Below, piece after piece: positions 1 to 8,209 of a stretch of 64,000 nucleotides of DNA. Source of the stretch: Brenneria goodwinii (lineage in GTDB: Bacteria > Pseudomonadota > Gammaproteobacteria > Enterobacterales > Enterobacteriaceae). Each line of letters opens with the position of its first letter. Position 1 is the first letter of the stretch. The stretch is from the NCBI RefSeq assembly GCF_002291445.1, contig NZ_CP014137.1, positions 124,001 through 188,000 on the forward strand, in the 5' to 3' direction. The position numbers and the translations under genes are program-made. The notes under the pieces are model-generated. The model saw nothing but the letters and a program-made list of their open reading frames with translations, ran no database searches and was not told the origin of the DNA.

Positions 1-1056
1 GTACGTGATGTCGAGTTTCAGGTCGGCCGTACCGGCGCGATTACGCCGGTGGCGCGTCTGGAGCCGGTAGCCGTGGCGGGAGTCGTGGTCAGCAATGCGA
101 CGTTGCATAATGCCGATGAGATCGAACGCCTTGGATTACAGATCGGCGATCGGGTGATTGTGCGCCGCGCTGGCGACGTCATTCCGCAGATTGTCGGCGT
201 GGTGGAGTCGGAACGTCCGCAAAACACTCGCCCCATCCTGTTCCCCACCGCCTGTCCGGTTTGCGGTTCTGATGTGGAGCGTATCGAAGGCGAGGCGGTT
301 ACCCGCTGTACCGGCGGTCTGATTTGCGGCGCGCAGCGTAAAGAGTCTCTGAAGCACTTTGTTTCCCGCCGGGCGCTGGATGTGGATGGTTTGGGCGATA
401 AGATCATCGATCAACTGGTGGAAAAAGAGTACGTCAAAACCCCGGCCGATCTTTTCCGCCTGAGCGCCGGGATATTAACCGGCCTTGATCGCATGGGGCC
501 GAAGTCGGCGCAAAACCTGGCCAACGCGTTGGAAAAAGCAAAAAATACCACGCTGGCGCGATTCCTATATGCGTTGGGGATCCGCGATGTGGGGGAAGCG
601 ACGGCGGCCAATCTGGCGGCCCATTTCGGTTCGCTTGATGCGCTGTTCGCCGCGGATGAAGAGGCGTTACAGGAGGTTTCTGATGTGGGGACGGTGGTTG
701 CTACCCACGTGCGTCATTTCCTTGAGGAAGAGCACAATCAACAGGTGATCCGCGAGTTAACCGATCCTGACGGCATCAATATTCACTGGCCAGCGCCGAC
801 GGTGGTCAAAGCCGAAGAGATCGACAGCCCGTTTGCGGGTAAGACGTTGGTGCTGACCGGCTCTCTGAGTATCCTGTCCCGTGATGAGGCCAAAGATCGG
901 CTGACGGCATTGGGCGCGAAGGTGAGTGGCAGCGTATCGAAGAAGACCGATATGGTCATTGCTGGCGAAGCGGCCGGTTCCAAGCTGACAAAAGCGCAGG
1001 AGTTGGGGATCCCGGTGATTGATGAAGCTGAAATGATTCGTTTGCTGGGAGAGTAA
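1..1056 (+). CDS. ligA: NAD-dependent DNA ligase LigA (3' part)
   Basis: Seals nicks in duplex DNA using NAD+, in replication and repair. The reading frame is open from base 1, so the N-terminal adenylation domain lies outside the window; 351 C-terminal codons of a protein of usually about 670 residues are present. Visible parts in order are the end of the OB fold, a four-Cys zinc finger (CPVC then C...C about 20 residues on), helix-hairpin-helix repeats (IRDVGEATAANLAAHFGSL) and a C-terminal BRCT domain (FAGKTLVLTGSL, LGAKVSGSVSKKT). It is followed after 3 bp by a DUF3820 gene, as in Escherichia (ypeB). Identity is secure; it is only truncated by the window edge. Confidence 0.97.
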   Translation, partial: VRDVEFQVGRTGAITPVARLEPVAVAGVVVSNATLHNADEIERLGLQIGDRVIVRRAGDVIPQIVGVVESERPQNTRPILFPTACPVCGSDVERIEGEAVTRCTGGLICGAQRKESLKHFVSRRALDVDGLGDKIIDQLVEKEYVKTPADLFRLSAGILTGLDRMGPKSAQNLANALEKAKNTTLARFLYALGIRDVGEATAANLAAHFGSLDALFAADEEALQEVSDVGTVVATHVRHFLEEEHNQQVIRELTDPDGINIHWPAPTVVKAEEIDSPFAGKTLVLTGSLSILSRDEAKDRLTALGAKVSGSVSKKTDMVIAGEAAGSKLTKAQELGIPVIDEAEMIRLLGE

Positions 1057-1059
1057 GCG

Positions 1060-1284
1060 GTGGAAAAAGAAGACCTGATTGAGATTGCCAATATGCAGAT
1101 GCCGTTTGGTAAATATCAAGGGCGTGCTCTGATCGATCTCCCGGAAGAGTACCTGCTGTGGTTCGCCCGTAAGGGCGAATTTCCGCAAGGGCGTTTGGGC
1201 GAGTTGATGCAAATTACGTTGGCCATCAAGATAGAAGGTCTGCAAGGACTGGTTAAGCCATTGAAAAATAGTCGCAAGGCATGA
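1060..1284 (+). CDS. DUF3820 family protein (YpeB-like)
   Basis: Small 74-residue protein of unknown function, of the family found just downstream of ligA in enterobacteria. It begins with GTG three bases after the ligA stop, so it is probably cotranscribed and perhaps translationally coupled. The family core is visible: MPFGKYQGRALIDLPEEYLLWFARKG, a compact motif rich in aromatic and basic residues, followed by a helical tail. No membrane segment or signal peptide is seen. A transcription terminator hairpin overlaps its last codons. The family assignment is firm from the core motif and the position; any molecular role would be a guess. Confidence 0.88.
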   Translation: MEKEDLIEIANMQMPFGKYQGRALIDLPEEYLLWFARKGEFPQGRLGELMQITLAIKIEGLQGLVKPLKNSRKA

Positions 1285-1301
1285 TTTTACCTCATGCCTT
1301 G
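1275..1301 (+). terminator. Hairpin ending the ligA-DUF3820 unit
   Basis: A perfect 10-bp stem (CAAGGCATGA / TCATGCCTTG) with a 7-nt loop starts inside the last codons of the DUF3820 gene. The following T-rich stretch is weak (GTTGCC), so termination may be partial or bidirectional. It separates this unit from the convergent flxA-like gene. Confidence 0.55.
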
Positions 1302-1324
1302 TTGCCTATACCCGCCATTCGACG

Positions 1325-1681
1325 TTAGATATAAACGTTAATTTGGTTCTCTTCCGTCGGACGATTAACGCCATCGGCCTGGGCTGAAAGACTATTCTTA
1401 TCAGCTTCGGTGTCTGTTACTGACTGTTGCGCCTGGGCGCTTTGCTGGGCCTGCTGGGCTTCAAGTTGAGCGATCTGCGCCTCAATAGCCTGGATCTGGG
1501 CTTGTAACATTTGGCTTTGCGTCGCCGCTGTCTCTGAGTCCCCGGATGAGCTTGATACGCTCTCAAGCTGTTCCGTCAGTTTTTCTAGTTGCTGATTTAG
1601 TTTGTTAATCTTCTGAGTATAGCTTTGTGAATCGCTACCCGCAGATGACGTTACCGATGAAACCGCACTGATGCTGGACAT
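1325..1681 (-). CDS. FlxA-like family protein (copy 1)
   Basis: A 118-residue protein of the FlxA-like family; Escherichia flxA is a late, FliA-dependent flagellar-regulon gene of unknown role. The sequence is Ser/Gln/Ala-rich: a polar N-terminus, a predicted coiled coil (KINKLNQQLEKLTEQLE, then LQAQIQAIEAQIAQLEAQQAQ) and the short C-terminal signature NQINVYI, comparable with the IDVYI end of E. coli FlxA. The start is supported by an AGGAG ribosome site (CAGGAGGAGAAATG). A weak sigma-28-like promoter lies upstream at 1720-1746. Its neighbour at 1895-2251 has the same length and plan, so the pair is a tandem duplication. Function is unknown; co-expression with motility genes is inferred. Confidence 0.75.
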   Translation of the reverse strand: MSSISAVSSVTSSAGSDSQSYTQKINKLNQQLEKLTEQLESVSSSSGDSETAATQSQMLQAQIQAIEAQIAQLEAQQAQQSAQAQQSVTDTEADKNSLSAQADGVNRPTEENQINVYI

Positions 1682-1719
1682 TTCTCCTCCTGATAAAAAT
1701 CACACCGCGTGTAAATTTA

Positions 1720-1746
1720 TTATCGGTAAATACGTTTTCGTATTGA
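1720..1746 (-). promoter_or_regulatory. Possible sigma-28 (FliA) promoter for flxA-like copy 1
   Basis: On the minus strand it reads TCAATACG, 11 bases, ACCGATAA. The -10 half is one base from the FliA consensus GCCGATAA and the spacing is right. The -35 half keeps only the TCAA core seen in some class 3 promoters, so this is weaker than the promoter of copy 2. Confidence 0.45.
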
Positions 1747-1894
1747 GGATAATTGGGTTGTGAAGACGAAGGGTTATCGTCAAAATTTAGCAATACTTGT
1801 AACAAGACGTGTTTTTCTCTCATTTTGTTGCCGTCTTGCCGAAGTTCCGTTTGTACTGCAAATGATATTTCTGCCGCGTATTTTTATGATGACA

Positions 1895-2251
1895 TTACAC
1901 GTAAAGATCGAGCCGATGATTTCCCGATGCGGCCGTGACCGTGTTCTGGGTTTCCGATACGTTGGCGCCTGTCGTCGGCGGAGGAACCGCTTGCCCCTGT
2001 TGCAACGCGGATACCTGGGACTGGAGCGCGACCAACTGCGCCTGGATAATCTGTCTCTGTTCCTGGATTTGCATACTATTCTGGCTATCGTCTCCACTGA
2101 CGGAGGTGGTGCTGAGTTGCGATAGCTTTTCGTTAAGATTATTAATGCGTTGATTAAGCTGTGTAACCTGTTGGTCGACATCATTAGCAGTGCTAGATGT
2201 TATCGGCGCAATAGAAGAAACCAGAGCCAGAGAATTGGAATATGTAGACAT
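1895..2251 (-). CDS. FlxA-like family protein (copy 2)
   Basis: A second 118-residue FlxA-like protein in tandem with copy 1. An upstream in-frame extension exists, but the start MSTYSNSLALVSS is preferred: it gives the same length as copy 1 and leaves the strong sigma-28 promoter (2295-2321) outside the gene. The layout is the same: a Ser-rich N-terminus, a coiled coil (DVDQQVTQLNQRINNLNEKLSQL and IQAQLVALQSQVSALQQ), a Pro/Thr linker and a short hydrophobic C-terminal end (RLDLYV) matching INVYI of copy 1. The two copies have diverged widely outside this plan, so the duplication is old. Being next to a chemoreceptor gene fits a motility regulon role, but no biochemical function is known. Confidence 0.72.
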   Translation of the reverse strand: MSTYSNSLALVSSIAPITSSTANDVDQQVTQLNQRINNLNEKLSQLSTTSVSGDDSQNSMQIQEQRQIIQAQLVALQSQVSALQQGQAVPPPTTGANVSETQNTVTAASGNHRLDLYV

Positions 2252-2294
2252 CGTTTTATCCTCAACGTAAAAATTCCTGACGGCAACTTTACGA

Positions 2295-2321
2295 TTATCG
2301 GTCAAATTTCCCCCAACTTTA
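2295..2321 (-). promoter_or_regulatory. Sigma-28 (FliA) promoter for flxA-like copy 2
   Basis: The minus strand reads TAAAGTTG, 11 bases, ACCGATAA, against the enterobacterial FliA consensus TAAAGTTT-N11-GCCGATAA: 7 of 8 matches in each half with exact spacing. It lies between the Aer-like gene stop (2338) and the flxA-like start (2251), so the flxA-like gene can be expressed as a late flagellar gene independently of the chemoreceptor. Confidence 0.8.
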
Positions 2322-2337
2322 ATTTTAGAAACAGTAA

Positions 2338-3873
2338 TCAACGGCCATAGACATTAATCGCGCTATTTAAGCGCTTCGACTGGTTGTTCAGCTCTTCGGC
2401 GGTTTCTGTCGATTGTGTAACCATATCGGTATTGCGCTGCGTCATCTCTTCGATATGGGCGATTGATGTATTGATCAATTCCAACGCAGATGTTTGCTCA
2501 TGAGCGGCATTACTGATCTCTTTGATCATCGTAGAAACTTGCAGTACTTCATGCACCATATTGCTGATATGTTTGCTGGCGTTTTCCACCATATTCCCAC
2601 CGGATTTAACGCTTTTAACGTTGTCGTCGATCAGCGCTTTGATCTCTTTGGCGGCGGATGCCGAGTGTTGCGCCAGATTGCGGACTTCGGCGGCCACCAC
2701 GGCGAACCCCTTACCCTGCACCCCGGCGCGAGCCGCTTCAACGGCGGCATTCAAGGCAAGAATATTGGTCTGAAAGGCAATACTGTCGATCACGCTGATA
2801 ATATCGACGATTTTATTACTGGCATTGGAAATCGAATCCATCATGCCGATGGTTTCCTTCATGATTTCCCCGCCTTTGATGGCGGTACGGCTGGCGGTTT
2901 CCGCCATTTGTGTGGCCTGTGAGGCGGTTTCAGAACTTTGCTGAACCGCGGCGGTAATTTGCTCTATGGCCGCGGCCGTCTGTTGCAGGTTAGCGGATGT
3001 TTCTTCCGTCCGGGTATTCAGCGCGATGTTATTTTCGGCCAGTTTTTGACTGACATCCGTCATCCCGTTTACCTGGGTACTGACATCATCAACCAGCGAG
3101 CGCAGGTTGAGCCCGAATTGGTTGATGGCCCGCAGCAGTAGGCCGAGCTCATCAACCCGATTCAGTCGTATAGGTTTTGCTTTACGGCCTGAGACGACAT
3201 GCTGCGCCTGTTTCAGTATCGTTTTTAGCGGTCGGGTAATTTGCCGTTGCAGAAAGGTATCCAACAGCAGGATTAACGGCAGAGTAATGGCCGTTAGCCA
3301 AATCGGGTTCACGCCGGCAACAGAGAGTAAAACCGGAATTATTCCGGCAGTCAGCACCGCCAGACGCAGGCGCCAGCGAACGGACAATTTTTGTAATATT
3401 GATAACGGGGAGAATATGCCGCTTCGAACCACTAATCCTTTATATAGCTTACGATTCCCGGCCTGCTTTTTCTTCATTGCAGCATACAGAGGTTCAGCCT
3501 GTTTGATTTCATCCGCGCTCGGCGTATTGCGCACGGAGATATAACCCGTTAATTGATTTTGATGATAGACCGGTGTGACATTCGCCCGAACCCAATAATA
3601 GTCGCCATTGTTACGTCTGTTTTTTACCAGTCCGGTCCAGCTATCGCCTTGCTTTAAGGTCGACCACATATCAGCGAACGCTTCGACGGGCATATCCGGA
3701 TGGCGTACAATATTGTGCGGTTGGTTGATTAATTCGGATTCAGCGAAACCGCTGACGTTGATAAATGCAGAATTAGCGTAAGTAATATGACTATCTTTAT
3801 CCGTTGTGGACATCAATGTCGTATCCATATCCAACAGATATTCCTGCTGTGTGACAGGCGTATTTAATCTCAT
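2338..3873 (-). CDS. Aer-like PAS-domain methyl-accepting chemotaxis protein
   Basis: Energy/redox taxis type chemoreceptor that would signal to CheA/CheW from the inner membrane. With the start at MRLNTPVTQQEY it has 511 residues. That start has a good AGGGG site, aligns with the Aer N-terminus, and is preferred over two upstream ATGs. An N-terminal PAS domain of about 110 residues carries Aer-like blocks (DTTLMSTTDKDSHITYANSA, PHNIVRHPDMP, NRRNNGDYYWVRANVTPV). A hydrophobic hairpin follows at about 165-210, then a HAMP-like region and the MCP signalling hairpin (EAARAGVQGKGFAVVAAEV). There is no NWETF-type C-terminal tail. It resembles Aer, which binds FAD; whether this paralogue does cannot be read from the sequence. 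Confidence 0.88.
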   Translation of the reverse strand: MRLNTPVTQQEYLLDMDTTLMSTTDKDSHITYANSAFINVSGFAESELINQPHNIVRHPDMPVEAFADMWSTLKQGDSWTGLVKNRRNNGDYYWVRANVTPVYHQNQLTGYISVRNTPSADEIKQAEPLYAAMKKKQAGNRKLYKGLVVRSGIFSPLSILQKLSVRWRLRLAVLTAGIIPVLLSVAGVNPIWLTAITLPLILLLDTFLQRQITRPLKTILKQAQHVVSGRKAKPIRLNRVDELGLLLRAINQFGLNLRSLVDDVSTQVNGMTDVSQKLAENNIALNTRTEETSANLQQTAAAIEQITAAVQQSSETASQATQMAETASRTAIKGGEIMKETIGMMDSISNASNKIVDIISVIDSIAFQTNILALNAAVEAARAGVQGKGFAVVAAEVRNLAQHSASAAKEIKALIDDNVKSVKSGGNMVENASKHISNMVHEVLQVSTMIKEISNAAHEQTSALELINTSIAHIEEMTQRNTDMVTQSTETAEELNNQSKRLNSAINVYGR

Positions 3874-3955
3874 CAGAAACCCCTGAGTGTTCATACCCTT
3901 ATTTATTTGAAGTTTCAGCATTTTTCCGTTAACGATAATCCCTCGTTTGACGGTT

Positions 3956-4020
3956 TATACTCGTCATATTGCAAACTGCGGGTGCGTGGTTCTCCTGCAA
4001 CTTGAATTATTTAGCGTATG
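3956..4020. repeat. Internally deleted ERIC-like repeat
   Basis: Both ends resemble an ERIC element (TATACTCGTCATA at one end, CCTGCAACTTGAATTATTTAG at the other) but the roughly 60-bp centre is missing. It lies upstream of the Aer-like gene. Compare the full copies at 4580-4706 and 15574-15701. Confidence 0.55.
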
Positions 4021-4311
4021 ACAGAGTGATAAACACGCGGGACTCATTAGCGTTTCTTACTGAAAATCCAGTTTTTGGGTATATTGTTGTGTAAGTTAGT
4101 CAATATTCAAAATATTCCCCATCTTTCACAAGTTACCGCCATGTTGGCGTATCGTGAAATTTATGGAGAATAAATACCGTTTATTGTAATAAACGGGCTG
4201 TCAATTTTTATGACGCTTGACGTTCAGACCCGATTTTTCTTTTTAATATCAGTGCCTGAATATATTCACTGCCTTGTCAAGTATTGTAAATTTATGATGA
4301 GGAGGATCCTG

Positions 4312-4539
4312 ATGTCAATGAATTCGTTTAATTATTATTAAATCAATGATGGAAGGGCATTATTAAAACAAGCAAGTGGAAATGATAAGCCTATTCAATT
4401 AAATGGATGACGGGTAGACGGGGAAAAGGATAACGGCGCTTATTTGTTAAATATTGCTATGCAATGGTTTTTTTATTTCTCTTTAAATGTTGCTAATTAT
4501 GTTTTTTCTACGGATTTATCCGCCATTCAGCAAAAATGA
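4312..4539 (+). pseudogene. Decayed small ORF with strong ribosome site and two in-frame stops
   Basis: A very good ribosome site (GAGGAGG, 7 bases before ATG) opens a frame that stops after nine codons (MSMNSFNYY). The same frame then continues with protein-like composition for 75 codons, broken by TAA at codon 10 and TGA at codon 32, and ends at 4537-4539. Readable parts include INDGRALLKQASGNDKPIQL and RVDGEKDNGAYLLNIAMQ. I do not recognise a family. It is either the remnant of a small gene, or a short leader-peptide ORF whose downstream frame is chance. The surrounding DNA (4021-4579) is AT-rich and holds no other gene that I can support. Confidence 0.35.
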
Positions 4540-4579
4540 ACGTTGGCTATATTGATCCCACATCAAAAACGGTAATAAA

Positions 4580-4706
4580 TATACTCTAAATAATTCGAGT
4601 TGCAGGAAGGCGGCAAGGGAAGGAATCCCGATGAGCTTACTCAGGTAAGTGATTCGGGTGACTGAGCGCAGCCAACGCACATGCAACTTGAAGTATGACG
4701 AGTATA
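4580..4706. repeat. ERIC element, full length (127 bp)
   Basis: Exactly 127 bp, with ends TATACTCTAAATAATTCGAG and CTTGAAGTATGACGAGTATA and the internal ERIC palindrome (GGAATCCCGATGAGCTTACT ... AAGTGATTCGGGTGACTGAG). It lies just beyond the 3' end of garD, in the transcript of that gene if transcription reads on. A second near-full copy precedes relA. Confidence 0.9.
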
Positions 4707-4749
4707 AAATGGCCGGAATTTGTTCCGGCCATAAGTGGGAATATTTCAA

Positions 4750-6315
4750 TCAGGTAACTGGCGCCGGGTTGAAAACGGATAATGCATTGTGAATGCCCCA
4801 TTGATCGGACCAGGTCTTCTTCCGGCCGCTGGCGATGTCCAGAATGAAGTGGAAAAGTTGCCAACCGACATCTTCAATGGTGGCGTCGCCTGTGGCGATG
4901 GTGCCGGCATCAATGTCCATCAGGTCGTACCAACGATTCGCCAGTGCGGTACGGGTAGCCATTTTTATAACGGGAACGGCCAGCAGTCCGTAAGGCGTGC
5001 CGCGGCCGGTGGTAAATACCTGGACGGTGATGCCGGAGGCAAGCTGTTGCGTGCCGCAAACAAAATCACTGGCCGGCGTCGCCGCGTAAATCAGGCCGCG
5101 TTTGCTGGGGCGCTGTCCCGGAGAAAGCACTTCCACAATGGCGCTGGTGCCTGATTTGGCAATAGAACCCAGCGCTTTTTCCACCACGTTGGCCAGGCCG
5201 CCTTTTTTATTGCCGGGCGAGGGGTTGGCGCTGCGGTCGGTCTGGCCGCTATCGAGGTAGTTATCATACCAGGCCATTTCTTCCAGCAGGCGTTTGCCGA
5301 CTTCTTCATTGATGGCCCGCGGCGTCAGCAAATGAATGGCGTCCCGCACCTCGGTAACTTCGGAAAACATTACGGTGGCGCCGCAGCGCACCAGCAGGTC
5401 GGAGGCGAATCCGACGGCCGGATTTGCCGTCACGCCGGAAAATGCATCGCTGCCGCCGCACTGCATACCGACCACCAGCTCAGAGGCGGGGCAGGTTTCA
5501 CGCTGACGTTTGTTCAACTGCTGAAGGTGCCGATCGGCCATGGTCAGAATATCGTCCACCATCGACTTAAAGCCGACGTGGTGTTCATCCTGCAAGCGTA
5601 CGATACTGCAATCATCCAGCGAGATGGCCTGCACATCCGGCGTTCCTTCCAGCAGGCGCTCCGGCTGCAATTTCTCACAACCCAAGCCGACAATCAGCAC
5701 CTCGCCGCCAAAGTTAGGATTCAGCGCCAGATTATGAATAGTGCGGATCGGCACGACCGCCGCCGGAGCATTGATGGCCACGCCGCAGCCGTAGAGGTGA
5801 TTGAGTGCGACAACGCCATCGACATTCGGATATTTAGGCAGCAAATCCCGCTCAATGATTTTAACCACATAGTCAACCACGCCCGCCACGCAGTGTACGC
5901 TGGTGGTAATGCCAAGCAGGTTTTTCGTGCCGATGCTGCCGTCCGGATTACGGTAGCCTTCAAAGGTATACCCCTCCAGCGGCGGCAGCTCGACGGGAAC
6001 TTTGGTCGCCAGCGGCAGCGTTTCCAGCGCCGGGGCTTTAGGCAATTCGACCAGTGATTCATCAATCCAACTGCCCTGCGGGATATCCTTTACGGCATAG
6101 CCAATAATTTCGCCGTAGCGAATAATGGGGCTGGATTTGGCAATATTGACCAGGGCGACTTTGTGTCCTTGCGGTATGTGCTCAATTAATTCCAGTCCAG
6201 TATCAAATCGGGTGCCTGCACGTAAGCCATTATCATTGACAATGATGGCTACATTATCGTCCTGGTGAACTTTAATGTAGAACGCCTGCGTGGAATTCTG
6301 TGTATTCTGCGACAT
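4750..6315 (-). CDS. garD: Galactarate dehydratase GarD
   Basis: Cytoplasmic enzyme that removes water from galactarate (mucate) to give 5-keto-4-deoxyglucarate, the entry step of the pathway completed by GarL, GarR and GarK across the divergent promoter. At 521 residues it is close to the 523 of the Escherichia enzyme and nearly collinear with it. It has an N-terminal SAF-like lid domain (FYIKVHQDDNVAIIVNDNGL), then the UxaA/altronate-dehydratase catalytic part with GTKNLLGITTSVHCVAGVVD, HLYGCGVAINAP, GLGCEKLQPERL and CGGSDAFSGVTANPAVG, and the C-terminal FNPAPVT. The start has a GGAG site. Cys and His residues in these blocks fit the iron-dependent mechanism of the family. An ERIC element follows. 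Confidence 0.96.
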   Translation of the reverse strand: MSQNTQNSTQAFYIKVHQDDNVAIIVNDNGLRAGTRFDTGLELIEHIPQGHKVALVNIAKSSPIIRYGEIIGYAVKDIPQGSWIDESLVELPKAPALETLPLATKVPVELPPLEGYTFEGYRNPDGSIGTKNLLGITTSVHCVAGVVDYVVKIIERDLLPKYPNVDGVVALNHLYGCGVAINAPAAVVPIRTIHNLALNPNFGGEVLIVGLGCEKLQPERLLEGTPDVQAISLDDCSIVRLQDEHHVGFKSMVDDILTMADRHLQQLNKRQRETCPASELVVGMQCGGSDAFSGVTANPAVGFASDLLVRCGATVMFSEVTEVRDAIHLLTPRAINEEVGKRLLEEMAWYDNYLDSGQTDRSANPSPGNKKGGLANVVEKALGSIAKSGTSAIVEVLSPGQRPSKRGLIYAATPASDFVCGTQQLASGITVQVFTTGRGTPYGLLAVPVIKMATRTALANRWYDLMDIDAGTIATGDATIEDVGWQLFHFILDIASGRKKTWSDQWGIHNALSVFNPAPVT

Positions 6316-6477
6316 AACGTCTCCAGTTAATTTTTATTTTAGAAAACCAGTCTTGTTATCGTTAGGGCAATATGAATTATGTAATCATAATATCTGAAAT
6401 TCTCAGCGACTGAATTGTGCAGTTGAATAATATTTCAAACTTTAAATGGTGGATAGTCTGGCGATTACCCATACTGT

Positions 6478-6493
6478 TGTGATCTATCTCACT
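6478..6493. promoter_or_regulatory. CRP-binding site, near consensus
   Basis: TGTGA-TCTATC-TCACT matches the CRP consensus TGTGA-N6-TCACA at 9 of 10 conserved bases. Its place between garD and garP predicts cAMP-CRP activation of sugar-acid catabolism. Confidence 0.7.
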
Positions 6494-6528
6494 TTATAGT
6501 TTTTAGCTAAACAAAACGCGCGTAGCAA

Positions 6529-6544
6529 TGTGATGTTCATCGCA
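6529..6544. promoter_or_regulatory. Second CRP-like site
   Basis: TGTGA-TGTTCA-TCGCA has 9 of 10 conserved positions. It lies 51 bp centre to centre from the first site, close to five helical turns, so both could face the same side of the DNA. Confidence 0.55.
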
Positions 6545-6801
6545 ATTTTATGTGCATAACACAGAAATTATAATTAATTATACGGTTATTGTTGTGCATT
6601 TTAACAATGCTATTCCGTATTGCTGTTTTTATACTGATAGCGTTTTAAAAGGTTTGTGGTAAAGCCTGCCAATGTGAGGTTTTATTGATGGTTCGTTTTG
6701 TTTAAAGCGTTCGAATAAATAAAATCATTAGTTTTTTAACGCTGGCAATGATGTTGGTTTGTTTGATTTGACATACTAATAACGATACTCAAGGGGATTT
6801 T

Positions 6802-8133
6802 ATGAATTCCGATACGATTCTTGCACACAAAAAAACCTATGTGCGCTACATCATATTGTTAATTATATTTACCGTTACCGCGATAAATTATGCCGATCGC
6901 GCAACGTTATCAATAGCAGGGACCGAAGTCGCGAAACAATTACAGTTGGACGCGGTTCATATGGGGTATATTTTTTCCGCGTTCGGCTGGTCATATCTGG
7001 TTATGCAAATACCAGGCGGTTGGTTGCTTGACCGCTTTGGTTCAAAAAAGGTTTACGCCTACAGCATCTTTTTCTGGTCGCTGTTCACCTTCCTGCAAGG
7101 GTTTGTGGATTGGGTTCCCTTAGTGTGGGCGCCGCTGACCCTGTTTGTTCTGCGCTTTATGCTGGGCTTTTCCGAAGCCCCGTCTTTCCCGGCTAACGCT
7201 CGTATTACGGCGGCCTGGTTCCCGACGAAAGAGCGCGGTACGGCATCCGCCATTTTTAACTCGGCCCAATATTTCTCGCTGGCGATCTTTTCTCCGATCC
7301 TCGGCTGGCTAACCTATCAGTGGGGTTGGGAACATGTCTTTCTGGTGATGGGCGGATTAGGTTTTGTTCTGACCCTGATATGGATGAAGTTTATTCATAA
7401 CCCAACTGATCACCCCGATATCAGTCCGCAGGAATTGGAATATATTTCTAAAGGCGGCGCTGTCGTCGATATGGATCATAAAAAGGAAAGCGGCAAGAAA
7501 GACGGTCCGAAATGGAATTATGTAAAACAACTGCTCACTAATCGCATGATGCTGGGCGTGTTTATGGGGCAATACTTTATTAACAGTATTACCTGGTTCT
7601 TTCTCACCTGGTTCCCGATTTACCTGGTTCAGGAAAAGGGCATGTCTATCCTGAAAGTCGGATTGATTGCCGCTATTCCGGCGCTGTGTGGTTTTGCGGG
7701 CGGCGTGTTGGGCGGCGTGGTATCGGATATGCTGCTGAAGCGCGGCTTCTCATTAACCGCCGCCCGTAAAATCCCGATTGTATTAGGTATGTTGTTGGCT
7801 TCAAGTATTATTCTTTGCAATTACACCGACAGTAATATTCTGGTCGTTTCATTGATGGCGCTGGCTTTCTTTGGCAAAGGATTCGGCGCGTTAGGCTGGC
7901 CGGTTATTTCCGATACCGCACCGAAAGAAATTATTGGTTTGTGTGGCGGCGTGTTTAACGTTTTTGGCAACGTAGCCTCAATCGTAACGCCACTGGTGAT
8001 CGGCTATTTGGTGAGAGAACTGCATTCATTTAATAGCGCGCTGATTTTCGTTGGCGTCTCCGCACTGTTGGCTATGTTTTGCTACCTGCTGGTCGTCGGG
8101 GAAATTAAACGCATGGAGTTAAAGAAAAATTAA
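6802..8133 (+). CDS. garP: Galactarate/glucarate/glycerate MFS transporter GarP
   Basis: Inner-membrane symporter of the anion:cation symporter group of the major facilitator superfamily, importing galactarate, glucarate or glycerate. It has 443 residues, typical of the family, with about twelve hydrophobic segments. N-terminal family features are visible: a first helix ending in NYADRATLSIAG, the loop GWLLDRFGSKKVY between helices 2 and 3, and FSEAPSFPANARI in the fourth or fifth helix region. A charged central loop (HKKESGKKDGPK) divides the two halves. The ATG has an AAGGGGA ribosome site. It is the first gene of garP-garL-garR-garK, divergent from garD, so uptake and degradation are presumably induced together. 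GudP is a close alternative name; context favours GarP. Confidence 0.92.
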   Translation: MNSDTILAHKKTYVRYIILLIIFTVTAINYADRATLSIAGTEVAKQLQLDAVHMGYIFSAFGWSYLVMQIPGGWLLDRFGSKKVYAYSIFFWSLFTFLQGFVDWVPLVWAPLTLFVLRFMLGFSEAPSFPANARITAAWFPTKERGTASAIFNSAQYFSLAIFSPILGWLTYQWGWEHVFLVMGGLGFVLTLIWMKFIHNPTDHPDISPQELEYISKGGAVVDMDHKKESGKKDGPKWNYVKQLLTNRMMLGVFMGQYFINSITWFFLTWFPIYLVQEKGMSILKVGLIAAIPALCGFAGGVLGGVVSDMLLKRGFSLTAARKIPIVLGMLLASSIILCNYTDSNILVVSLMALAFFGKGFGALGWPVISDTAPKEIIGLCGGVFNVFGNVASIVTPLVIGYLVRELHSFNSALIFVGVSALLAMFCYLLVVGEIKRMELKKN

Positions 8134-8209
8134 TGATGGGTGATGACGGTTTCCATTATTCATTACCGCGAATGTTAATTAACGAACCGTAATTAAATAG
8201 AAGGTTATT

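Larger units (their letters stand above)
6316..6801. promoter_or_regulatory. Divergent garD / garPLRK control region
   Basis: A 486-bp AT-rich intergenic region between divergently transcribed garD and garP. It contains two CRP-like sites (listed separately) and a further TGTG-CATAA-CACA palindrome near 6560. In Escherichia these operons are activated by CdaR (SdaR), whose gene is not in the window. No ORF with a credible ribosome site lies inside. Confidence 0.6.

Noticed and set aside
1753..2350. Plus-strand ORFs over the flxA-like copy 2 region
   Set aside because: The minus-strand frame has a coiled coil, a paralogue of equal length and a sigma-28 promoter; the plus-strand ORFs have none of these.
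4516..4749. Small minus-strand ORFs downstream of garD
   Set aside because: They are read through the ERIC element at 4580-4706 and have no independent support.
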